DNA from: Epiperipatus broadwayi
Taxonomy: Eukaryota; Onychophora; Udeonychophora; Euonychophora; Peripatidae
Assembly: GCA_028023455.1 (NCBI GenBank)
Contig: JAQFVV010006255.1
Span: forward strand, 1,982,001 to 2,046,000
Reading direction: 5' to 3'
Length of the DNA: 64,000 nucleotides
Below, one piece after another: positions 24,198 to 33,790 of this stretch; the first letter of the stretch is position 1; each line of letters opens with the position of its first letter. A program made the translations under genes and the position numbers. The notes under the pieces were generated by a model. It saw only the letters and a list, made by a program, of their open reading frames with translations, had not been told where the DNA came from and did no database searches.

Positions 24198-24700
24198 TTT
24201 ATATATTTATACAAAAGAATTGACTGTTTTTATGTGAATATTTTTTCTTTTTGGTATTAAAAATTATTCTCACTTTGTAAGGAGATGTTATGTTATACAA
24301 TTTTTCCATTTTTTTGGTTTATAGGTATTTTATTTTATTATTTTATTTTTTATTTTCTTTTTCTTTTTCTTTTCTTATTTTTTATTTTTATTATCTTTAA
24401 TGTTGTTTTTTCTCTGTTTTATAGAACCTTGATAAAGTCCATATGGACGAAAGTTGGATATTTATATTTTATTTATGTAGTTTATATAATGTATATCAAT
24501 AAATTTTTTGAAAAGAAAGTCTCTCCGATATATTTATGTGAAGTTTTTTGACGTTAGATGGTATATTTGATTATTTATTTACTTCTACATATATTTAGTC
24601 ATTTCTAATATTGTTAATACATTTTTTTTTTTGTTCTTAAATATTCTGCATGGTATTCCTTGGTATTATGAACTAGAAAATTAAATACAGCCTTTTTATT
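24198..24700 (+). other. 3' flank of the Penelope gene
   Basis: T-rich tail with a pyrimidine run of about 24325-24420 (TTTTC repeats), then the hairpin at 24429-24452. A hydrophobic open frame at 24285-24551 follows from the T content and I do not regard it as a gene. The element's 3' end is not defined. Confidence 0.45.
24429..24452 (+). ncRNA. Hammerhead-like hairpin downstream of Penelope ORF
   Basis: Reads TTGATAA, a spacer A, GTCC, loop ATAT, GGAC, GAAA. This has the order of a hammerhead core: CUGANGA, stem II, GAAA. The usual C3 is T and G8 is A, and I find no convincing stem I, so catalysis is doubtful. It sits 232 bases past the stop codon, where Penelope pseudo-LTR ribozymes are expected. 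Confidence 0.5.
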
Positions 24701-24708
24701 CCCCAGAG

Positions 24709-25421
24709 TAGCATTTCTCAACCTTTTTGCTGCTTGACCCAATAAACCTCTTTGAAATAGTTCTGGGACCCAAATGTTTATTACATAAATTATAATATAA
24801 AATACAAGAAATATTACATCAGCACGGTATTGTATATATGTATATAATATTTATAATGAACAAATAATTTGTAAGTTAAAAGTTGAGTTAAAGTTAAACT
24901 ACATATTTTTAATTTAAAAACTTAACACATTTTGTTAATTTCCAAAAAAAAGTATTTTTTTTTTCATATAAGGTTTTATTTATATACAAAATACAAGCAA
25001 AAATTACAAAAATAAATTATACAGAATTTTATTTAAGTTACATATGAAAAATTTAAAAAATAGTCTACTTTGACAAGTTACTGTAAAAAATTTGTAAAAC
25101 TGGCACTGGTTGACGCTTTGGCTGTATTAATTTTAGTTGCATTTTTGGTTGCAATTTTTTGAACAATTACATTTTGATAATAATCGAGAAATTTAACATT
25201 ATGATTATTTAAGTTCAAATTTATAATTGAATTTGAGAAAACTACACGAAGCATAGATAGTATTACTAATTTTTTTTTATTAATACTAATATTTTCTTAA
25301 AATGTAAAAAGATTTTTGCTGTCATATATTTATGTTTTTATTTCTTGGTGCATATTCGTGACCCATTAAAAATTTAATGTGACCCAATATTGGATCACAA
25401 CCCAAAGTTTGAGAAACACTG
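24709..25421. mobile_element. Non-autonomous hAT element (713 bp)
   Basis: Inverted ends: TAGCATTTCTCAACCTTTTTG at the left and the complement of CAGTGTTTCTCAAACTTTGG at the right. They are bounded by near-identical 8-bp target duplications CCCCAGAG (24701-24708) and CTCCAGAG (25422-25429). End sequence and duplication length are typical of the hAT superfamily. There is no transposase coding inside. Confidence 0.85.
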
Positions 25422-25429
25422 CTCCAGAG

Positions 25430-26298
25430 ATCTTGTATATTCTTATTGAGTTCCTTCTCCCCTTCCATTTTTTATTTATATTTTTCATCAAGTCAGTATT
25501 ACACTGCTATTATTTATTGTTGTTATTTCTGTAATGATAGCTAAAACAAAACAAAAAAAAAAAGAACTTGAAAAATGCTTGAAAGATCTCCAATGATCTT
25601 TTATCACTAACATTTTTTATTTTCATACTTTTTTGTTTTTATTCGAAAAATTTACCTTATTATTTTTTTCAAATTGTGAGCATTACCTGATTGATATAGA
25701 ATCTTAAAAAAAAAAACAAAAAACTACTTATCAAAGATATAAACAAATCACTTAAGATTATTTTACTTAATTATGTATTTCCAATTAACATTAATCATAG
25801 AAGTATTATTCTTATATCTTCTCCTTTCCTTTTTTTTGCATTTCTTCATATATTTTTATATATTACTTTTTATAAATCTTCACATTACACTGTAATGCAA
25901 TTTTTTAATATAATTATGCAAAAGGTGAGTAAAATAAATAAGTAAATTATAAAAGGGAATAAAGATAGGAATAGGAATAAAAATTATTATAAAAGAATAA
26001 GTATAGATAAATAATAAAAAAGAAGGAAAGGAATTAGATTTATAGGTATTAGAAGTAAAATAAAAAGGTGATAAAAATATATTAGAGAGTAATGTAGAAT
26101 GATAGATAGGAAGAAAAGGTAAAAAATAAAAAGAAAGTAAAAATAGTAAAGAAGTAATGAAAAAGTAATAATTAGAAAAAAAGGGAAGTAAAGGTATAGA
26201 ATTAAAAATAAAATATGATTATGAATAAAGAGGTAAAATATGTATTTTTATATGTATATAGAATAATGGTTATATGATTATATGTTTAAATGTTGTAC
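25430..26298. other. Strand-asymmetric pyrimidine/purine block
   Basis: From about 25440 to 25880 the plus strand is rich in T and C tracts (CTTCTCCCCTTCC, CTTTCCTTTTTTTTG). From about 25920 to 26240 it is almost all purine (AAGAAGGAAAGGAATTAGA, AGGAAGAAAAGG). The block ends directly before a hammerhead-like core at 26299, so it may be the leader part of another Penelope-type terminal repeat. No coding is seen. Confidence 0.5.
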
Positions 26299-26325
26299 CT
26301 GATGAAGACTGCAGGACAGTTGAAA
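26299..26325 (+). ncRNA. Hammerhead-like core (CTGATGA...GAAA)
   Basis: CTGATGA, spacer A, GACTG, loop CAGGA, CAGTT, GAAA. All conserved core bases are present and stem II can form with a G-T pair at its base. I could not identify matching stem I strands, so activity is uncertain. The same stem II sequence occurs in the foldback at 49887-50207. Confidence 0.5.
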
Positions 26326-26691
26326 CTGTTAAAATTAAAGGAATTATATAAAAAAATTTTGTGTTAGAGTATATATGTGGAGATTTATAAAAAGTATATA
26401 ACATTAATCATGTTGATTCAAAAAATTAATAAATACATCCATTATATGCAAAAACCCATTTAAACCGTTTGTACAATCTTTATAGTTTTAGTAATTTGAT
26501 TGGTTAACTAATATGCTTATTCTCTTATCTATTAAGCATCACATGATCACATTTCCTATACTAGCACATTAATTGTTGATAAACAGAGCAAAACTCTCCA
26601 TACAGTATTGCCACCTGTGCTAAACAGAGTAATCAATGGATGCCAGAAGGCTTGTGCATAAAATCCCTATCTAATGCCTACTCATCCAATA

Positions 26692-26733
26692 TCCCCAGAC
26701 TAGTTTCTGGCTTGTGGCCTTCGTCAGTGAGGA
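26692..26733 (-). ncRNA. Type I hammerhead ribozyme, foldback left arm
   Basis: Minus-strand copy of the motif described at 27245-27286, with the same core, stems and GUC cleavage triplet. All helix and core positions read the same in the two arms. Confidence 0.7.
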
Positions 26734-27244
26734 GCTTTGGATCTGAGAGCACTGCATCTAGATCTTAGGATCTAATGCAACCCTCTAGCAACCACCTTTT
26801 ATCTCTACTTAACTACAAAACTATGAGAATGAAATTGAAAACACAAAAAATATTTTCAATCTAAGCTCAATAGCTTATATAGTCATTGATTACTCTGTTT
26901 AGCACAGGTGGCAATACTGTATGGAGAGTTTTGCTCTGTTTATCAACAATTAATGTGCTAGTATAGGAAATGTGATCATGTGATGCTTAATGGTTTAACA
27001 CCAATCCTGCCTAATAGGATAGTGGTGGCTATGGTTGTAAAAGAGCCAAAGACACCAAAATGTATGGGTGCTGAACTGAGTTCAGACCCATATGACTATA
27101 TAAGCTATTGAGCTTAGATTGAAAATATTTTTTGTGTTTTCAATTTCATTCTCATAGTTTTGTAGTTAAGTAGAGATAAAAGGTGGTTGCTAGAGGGTTG
27201 CATTAGATCCTAAGATCTAGATGCAGTGCTCTCAGATCCAAAAC

Positions 27245-27286
27245 TCCTCACTGACGAAGGCCACAAGCCAGAAACTAGTCTGGGGA
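27245..27286 (+). ncRNA. Type I hammerhead ribozyme, foldback right arm
   Basis: A self-cleaving RNA motif that can be read out base by base. Stem I 5' strand TCCTCA (27245-27250) pairs with TGGGGA (27281-27286) in six base pairs, one a G-U. The core CTGACGA is at 27251-27257. Stem II is GGC/GCC with loop CACAA and an A-A mismatch at its base. The GAAA box is 27271-27274. Stem III is the self-complementary ACTAGT (27274-27279), which could pair only between two molecules. The predicted cleavage triplet is GTC, ending at C27280. This layout, with a short dimer-type stem III, is the one reported for hammerheads in Penelope-like elements. Confidence 0.75.
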
Positions 27287-27399
27287 TATTGGATGAGTAG
27301 GCATTAGATAGGGATTTTATGCACAAGCCTTCTGGCATCCATTGATTACTCTGTTTAGCACAGGTGGCAATACTGTATGGAGAGTTTTGCTCTCTTATC

Positions 27400-29114
27400 T
27401 ATTAATATTAATCCATTTGTAACTTGAAATATTAACATTAGATGACTATTGCTATCATCATGCATGGTATCCACAGTCATATAGAAAACTATGTTAACAA
27501 GTATTATGTCATTAAATTGATAACTATTCTAAATTACTTCAATTAGAAGTTTTACATTCACTGATCTGTGGATTAAAGTTATACTTTTTTTTCAGGTTCA
27601 CTAAATTAAAAAATTTTTTATTCAAAGGCAATTCACTGATGACAAAACTTTCAAATTCTTAAAATGGCATTTAATTAAAGAGATTCTAAATATACTGAAA
27701 TAAACCATTTAAGTTCTTTAAAAATGAAATGTTATCTGTATTTTGATTAAAACTTATTTTGAAATAAAGTATTAAATCACTATAACTTGTTATAAAATTG
27801 ATTCTTGTCGTAGTGTTATATCTAAACTCATTATCATAAAAATATGCAATCAAAATACTTATTGTATAATTAGGTTTATAAATTTTTAATATAGTGTATC
27901 AATATTTTTATTTTATATTATCTAAAAATTTCTGTTTTTTAAAAATCTGTTTTCAATATAACTGTTTTGAGATTTATATGATATGCAAGTGTGAAATATA
28001 TTTTGACCTGCTAGTCTATGAAAAAAATCTAGAAATGATAAATCTTAAAAACAGCATTCATCTTTGAATACTTTTTAAATAAATGTTTATATTGAATATG
28101 ATACAGTTACTGTATTACTTTAATGTAGTATTATGAGGGAAATACCACAGAAGATGCATGTTTCACAAACTTCTTGTTAAAATTTATAAATAAATTGCTG
28201 ATTTTTATGGTGCTGTATAATTACAAATATTTCATAGTAACAATCCACAGTAATGTATTATAGATTTAATATGATAATCAGTTTTGATTTCAAATATTTA
28301 TAATCAAATATAAATTTTTTATTAACATCTTTAGTCATAATTAATCTAATGTATACAATATTGCATTCCATTTAAACTTTTGCAAATGACTATTTTATAA
28401 ACTGCTTATTGAAATATAATGCAATTATTTCATCTAACTAAATTAAATTTGTGTTTTTGCTTTGTGTTTGTATTTTTCTTTTTAAAAAAAAGCGTGGAAA
28501 GAGAATGTTTGCATTTTATTTCTTAATATGAGTGTAAACAATTAAGAGAAATGAAGACATTAATTCATGTACATAGAATTAAATTATAAATGGAAACTGA
28601 TATTCTAAATATTGTAAAACTACATGATTTCATATTTTTTGTTAAAATGAATTATATATGTATCCAAGTAATTTTCCGATTAGCAGATTTTTAGCAACAC
28701 CACAATCTCTTAATAAAGGACACTAAGATCAAATAATCATTTAAATTATTACCATTGCTTTTCAATTAAATATTAAGAAGAAATTTTATGGCATTTAAAA
28801 AGTAAATATAAATTATAATTGATTTATTATATAACAATTTTTATACAGTGATATCTTTTTATTTTTGTTAAGTTACCAGAATTGTATTTTTTGTTTTAGT
28901 TCTATCTTATATGTTGTGAAATGTTTATCATTCCTAAATCTTTTGCATATACAGTATTATATATTGATTTTATCATCACACTGTCACACCTTTAATATAA
29001 ATATATATAATAAACACATATGCTTACATACGTCAGATGCTCTCAATGTATTAACTATTTATATAATCAATTTTTTTACATAGATACTTATATATATATT
29101 TTTTAACATTTCAG
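27400..29114. other. Intron upstream of the MARCHF6-like exon
   Basis: AT-rich with no repeat or coding match recognised. The acceptor-side end, about 29085-29114, is pyrimidine-rich (TATATATTTTTTAACATTTCAG). Confidence 0.5.
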
Positions 29115-29188
29115 CCTTGTTCAGTGGTTAAAATATAGTAAAAAAGAATATTGTGAATTATGCAATCATCGGTTTTCATTTACACCTA
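29115..29188 (+). CDS. MARCHF6: MARCHF6-like RING-CH ubiquitin ligase, internal exon
   Basis: A 74-base internal exon bounded by acceptor TTTTAACATTTCAG and donor GTAAGT. After one base completing a split codon it reads LVQWLKYSKKEYCELC, then NHRFSFTP, and ends one base into the next codon. This matches the end of the RING-CH zinc finger of MARCHF6 (TEB4, yeast Doa10), a multi-spanning ER-membrane E3 ligase that ubiquitinates misfolded and short-lived ER proteins. The CELC pair supplies the last two zinc ligands. The split-codon phase at both sides agrees with a cysteine before LVQWL and an isoleucine after FTP, as in the animal protein. I found neither the exon with the first RING-CH cysteines nor the next one within the window, so both flanking introns must be very long. 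It is the only host gene evidence here. Confidence 0.85.
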
Positions 29189-29642
29189 GTAAGTATATTT
29201 ATCTCTATTTTTATTTCCTCTCACATCTAGTTTTTTTTTTTTCTTATTTCATATAAAAACATAATAATACATATTAAGCTTTGATAATCATAACTTAATA
29301 ATTTAGCACATTTTTGATCTAAATAAAATTATCAAAACATTTTCAAATTTCCACAATTGCCAGATTTGTTATTTTGGAAAGAGTTAAAATTATTGTAAAA
29401 CATTTTTTTAAATTTCACATATATGACATGAACTCATTTTTTTTATTATTTGTAACTACATTAGTTATTCACAATTAGAAAAAGAGAGAATAAAAAAGAA
29501 AACAAATTTTAATCATTATTTTTTTAAAATCTACTTTCTTTGATTATATTGCATTATTTACTTAAATATTATTAAAAAGCTAGTAGGTTACACAAAAGCC
29601 TAAATAAAAAAAAAAAAAGTAAATCTTAATTAATCACTAATT
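29189..29642. other. Start of the downstream intron
   Basis: Donor GTAAGT at 29189, followed by AT-rich sequence with no recognised feature. Confidence 0.5.
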
Positions 29643-30695
29643 AAACTGAGAGACTGCAAACCTCTCGCGCTTATTAGCCAATCAGATGCTATTAATAGTG
29701 ATCAAATCATAAATACAAGATAGAGAATTTAATAAGAAGAGGGTGTCCACCCTCCTCTTTACTTGTCTTTCTATATATCCAAGCCAGTCTGAAGTACTTA
29801 GATTTGAAAGCGTGAATCTTCAAACATATTCACATTTAATTCACTGAGTTTAAATTACAAACATACAGCATGAAATCCTACAATTTACTATGCAGTAGTT
29901 TTTAGATGTTATAACTTGCAGTAGCGTATGTAAATAATATTTAATTTATAAAGCGCAAACAGTCTATAAAATTAAACTGGGAGACTGCAAACCTCTCGTG
30001 CTTATTAGCCAATCCTACGATTAAATATTATTTACATATGTTACTGCAAGTTATAACATCTAAAAACTACTGCATAGTAAATCGTAGGATTTCTTGCTGT
30101 ATGTTTGTAATTTAAACTCATTGAATTAAATGTGAATGTGTTTGAAGATTCACGCTTTCAAATCTAAGTATTTCAGACCTGCTTGGATATATAGAAAGAC
30201 AAGTAAAGAGGAGGGTGGACGCCCTCTTCTTGTTAAATTTTCTGTCTTGTATTTACGATTTGATCGCTATTAATAACATCTGATTGGCTAATAAGTGCGA
30301 GAGGTTTGCAGTCTCTCAGTTTAATTTCAAATACTGTTTGTGCTTTATAAATTAAATATTATTTACATACGTTACTGCAAGTTATAACATCTAAAAACTA
30401 CTGCATAGTAAATCATAGGATTTCATGCTGTATGTTTGTAATCTAAACTCAGTGAATTAAATGTGAATATGTTTGAAGATTCACGCTTTCAAATCTAAGT
30501 ACTTCATACTGGCTTGGATATATAGAAAGACAAGTAAAGAGGAGGGTGGACGCCCTCTTCTTGTTAAATTTTCTGTCTTGTATTTACGATTTGATCGCTA
30601 TTAATAACATCTGATTGGCTAATAAGTGCGAGAAGTTTGCCGTCTCTCAGTTTAATTTCAAATACTGTTTGCGCTTTATAAATTAAATATTATTT
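29643..30695. repeat. Three-copy inverted/direct foldback, unit about 330-350 bp
   Basis: Three copies of one unit: 29643-29995 in one orientation, then about 30010-30330 and 30331-30695 in the opposite one. Shared blocks include GAGAGACTGCAAACCTCTCG, TATTAGCCAATC, CAAGTAAAGAGGAGGGTGGA, GATTCACGCTTTCAAATCTA and TAACTTGCAGTA with their complements. Copies 2 and 3 are very similar, as tandem units; copy 1 is inverted. The unit holds a CCAAT-like box (GATTGGCTAAT) but no reading frame. Family unknown; it could be a MITE or a further kind of pseudo-LTR. Confidence 0.8.
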
Positions 30696-31163
30696 AATCT
30701 TTAATTATTATGAAAAAAATCTGCAAAAAACAATTTTATTTTTCATTGTAAATGTATATAAAAATAAATATTTAATATAATAAAAATAACTTTTAAAATC
30801 TATATCAAATAAATATTAAAATTAATAGTTATTTTTTATATTTTACATTTATTATTTAACTTTTAAGTGGGCTTTAAGAACATAGAAAGTGTATAAAGAG
30901 AAATTGAATTTTTATTACAGACTGCTTTTAAATAGGAATCAAAGTTGCAAGATTATCAATGTTCAACTTGTATTGTAAATATTATTTAAGAATTAGTAGA
31001 TAATTTTGACTTTTTTAATATCATATATAATACTAATGTTTAGAAAACATTTTAAGTTTATATAGGATATATGAGCATAGACTTTCACATGACCCACCAC
31101 TCTCCACACTATCTCATAACACTGATACACTTGAACACATATATGTTGAAAAGATAAATAATC

Positions 31164-31207
31164 ACCAATATACGTATTTCATGCTAAACTAGCAATCATC
31201 AGTTGGT
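31164..31207 (-). ncRNA. Type I hammerhead ribozyme, palindrome left arm
   Basis: Read on the minus strand: stem I ACCAA with TTGGT (5 bp), core CTGATGA, stem II TGCT/AGCA around a 5-base loop with a T-T mismatch at its base, GAAA, and an 8-base self-complementary stem III ATACGTAT. The A after it gives cleavage triplet ATA. All conserved core positions are kept. Confidence 0.72.
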
Positions 31208-31513
31208 CCAGATTACCATCTCCACACATATATGCTAGAAGTGCTCAGATATATATTAAGATAGCCAATCCTTATACTTTAATGGACAGGCTTCAATCTA
31301 CTGCGCACTCCAACTCTTCAACTGTCCATCCATTTGAAAATCTGATGATGGAATGCTCAAAGGCCACCCTGAGGCCGAGATTTTCAATTGGATGGACGGT
31401 TGAAGAGTTGGAGTGTGGAGTAGATTGAAACCTGTCCATTAAAGTATAAGGATTGGCTATCTTAATATATATCTGAGCACTTATAGTATATATGTGTGGA
31501 GATGGTAATCTGG

Positions 31514-31557
31514 ACCAACTGATGATTGCTGGTTTAGCATGAAATATATATATTGGT
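31514..31557 (+). ncRNA. Type I hammerhead ribozyme, palindrome right arm
   Basis: Stem I ACCAA (31514-31518) pairs with TTGGT (31553-31557). Core CTGATGA is 31519-31525, stem II TGCT/AGCA, GAAA 31541-31544, stem III ATATATAT, predicted cleavage after A31552. Compared with the left-arm copy the central CG of stem III has become TA, which keeps the palindrome. That pattern supports pairing between two ribozymes, although CpG decay could produce it too. Confidence 0.75.
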
Positions 31558-31670
31558 GATTATTTATCTTTTCAACATATATGTGTTCAAGTGTTTCAGT
31601 GTTATGAGATAGTGTGGAGAGTGGTGGGTCGTGTGAAAGTCTGTGCTCATATACCCTATATTTTACATAT

Positions 31671-33650
31671 ATAAATACAGGTATATAATAAGCCTGTGGG
31701 TTTCAGTTATTTTGAGTTTATGTAATTTTAAATATTTTATCTTAACAGTAACTTAAAAAAAGTTTTTACTATTTTTCTGTTTGTTTTACAAAACTATTCA
31801 CATTCTTTTTTAACAGTCATATTAAGTCACTCTGTACTGTTTTAGATTTATGTGACATACAGAAAGCATTTTGCTTTGCATGTTCATAATTTTTTTTTCC
31901 TCTTGTAATTTTAAAAATTGCATAGTCCTGATTTTCCTCTTATATATATTTATTTCAGTAATGATTTCACACCGATTCATACTATTAATTCATTGCACTT
32001 TATTTTCGTGAAATCTATTGTAATTGTATTTGTTCAGAATATGTGTTGGTTAATATTGGTGCTATATTCTTGTAATTTTTAAAAAGACCAATTATTCTAA
32101 AGAATTAACTTATATAAATTGTAATTTCAAATACCTAATTAATATTAAATATTTGAAAATGAGTGTAATATTTAAAAATACAGAAAAATAAATGATCTGA
32201 GTTATTGATATGCATTAAGTCAATATTAATATTAAAGAAAAAGGAGGTACAATTTATATAAATTCAGAAAAACAAAGTAATTTAAAAAGAGAAAAAATTT
32301 GGAAAATATTATTTTTCAATTCTGTAATTAGATTATATTTAGGAAAAAATAATGTCAAGAAGACTTTTAGATAAATAAAAAAGTATTTGAAATTATTAAA
32401 ATGTAACTGCAGTAAAGTTAATACATTTGTTTTTTGGAATGTTGTAACTAATTAATATAAGTAAAAGATACAAACAATATAATGAGAGCAAGAGATTGGG
32501 CAATAAAAAAGTATGCACTACCAACCCAGTCTCTTTATTTTAAACTATGGTAAGTACAGCTGCTATGGAGTTTGAAGAACTGATTATCTAATGAAATGAT
32601 CATCTACAAAGGTGGAATTAGATGGAGGAGGTATTTTCTAAAGTGAGAAAGCAGATGCAATGAAGCCTTAGAAGTAATCCTAGGCTGTATTATTATTTTT
32701 GTAAACTTGCGAAATTAAGTAGTCATAAAATAGTCAAACATATTATTCTCTATTTTTATACTTCATACATGCATATACAGTGTATATATATATATATGTT
32801 GAATTGCTATTTAGTGTTTTTCACAGTAGTAAATATCAAATAGAATTGTAATGATTTTATGAAATTTTACATTTGTGTATCCATTTAAAAATAGTAATTT
32901 GTATTTGATGTATCTGTTAAAGCTATAATTTTTATGTCATATTAAATATAAGCAATTGAGTTTATTGATAATCACTTGCCTATCTGACTTGCAGTATTAG
33001 ACTTTGACTTTTTCCAAATTATTAACAACATCCACACTATGTATTGGACATAGAAATTATATAGCAATGCAAATATTTGAGTATGTATACCAAGAAGATT
33101 TGAAAGTTTTATTTTTGCTGCTAATAGTTTTCATTATACATCTGCTAAAAAAAAATTGTATCATATACACTTGTTAAGTAAATGTTATAAAAACTAAAGC
33201 CACTAATTATCAGGGATATAAATTTTTAATGTTGCAATACTACCACAAACAATATTTGCTTTAGATAAGAAACTAAAACCATTTATTATCGGACATAAAT
33301 TTTTGATGTTCAAATAATATCAGAAACAGTATTTACTTTGGATAAAATTTTATGCTAAAGTAATAATAATATAGTATTGACTTTGACTAAATTTTTTTTC
33401 TGGAAAATGTGTTAATTTTTTAAAAATCAATTCTATTTACTTGTTTTTGTTTTTTTTTTCAAATATCTTCATGAATAGATAGTTTGGATATAATATACTG
33501 CAAGTAATAACTAAGTAGCTGAATAGTTAATGATGATAGGACTGATAGTACTGAGTTTGACTAAATTGAGTATGGGCTCATTATCATAATACCACCACCA
33601 AATTTTTTTTAAAATTCATAATTTAGCCACTTGAAGATGATTATCTAGGA
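31671..33650. other. AT-rich intronic DNA, no gene recognised
   Basis: Contains a (TA)n run near 32780-32798 and otherwise nothing I can identify. Confidence 0.4.
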
Positions 33651-33790
33651 CAGGTGTTCCCAAACTATGATCCATGGACTTATTCCAGCCAACAAGAAGA
33701 TATCTAATCTATAAGATTTTATAAGATTGGTGATATTTAGTAGTTATTAAAGAAGTTTCACATATAAATATTTTTAATTTTTATTTCCTA
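33651..33790. mobile_element. hAT element left end (partial)
   Basis: CAGGTGTTCCCAAACTATGATCCATGGAC has the sequence of a hAT terminal repeat (compare CAGTGTTTCTCAAACTTTGG at 25421 on the other strand). No complementary right end was found, so this is a truncated or solo end. The right boundary given is arbitrary. Confidence 0.45.

Larger units (their letters stand above)
26533..27393. mobile_element. Foldback of Penelope-type terminal repeats
   Basis: A compound inverted structure. 26586-26880 is the reverse complement of about 27103-27393. In addition 26533-26639 is the reverse complement of the internal segment 26886-26992, so the repeat end (AGAGCAAAACTCTCCATACA and its complement) occurs three times. 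Related single copies lie at 8370-8565, 17890-17962, 37395-37860 and 45385-45430. The copy at 37395 directly follows a Penelope reverse transcriptase remnant, which ties the family to Penelope pseudo-LTRs. Both long arms carry a complete hammerhead ribozyme motif, annotated separately. No protein is encoded. Confidence 0.75.
31060..31670. repeat. 600-bp palindrome with a hammerhead in each arm
   Basis: 31060-31340 is the reverse complement of about 31376-31670, around a short centre (GATGATGGAATGCTCAAAGG and so on). Matching blocks include GAGTTGGAGTGTGGAGTAGA, TAAAGTATAAGGATTGGCT and GGAGATGGTAATCTGGACCA. The arms differ at scattered positions, so it is not brand new. It has no coding capacity. 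By structure and ribozyme content it looks like a pair of Penelope-type pseudo-LTRs head to head, without the protein gene. Confidence 0.85.

Noticed and set aside
24285-24551. Hydrophobic 88-residue frame after the Penelope gene
   Set aside because: Composition (F, I, L, Y) follows directly from a T-rich tract, and it overlaps the ribozyme-like hairpin.
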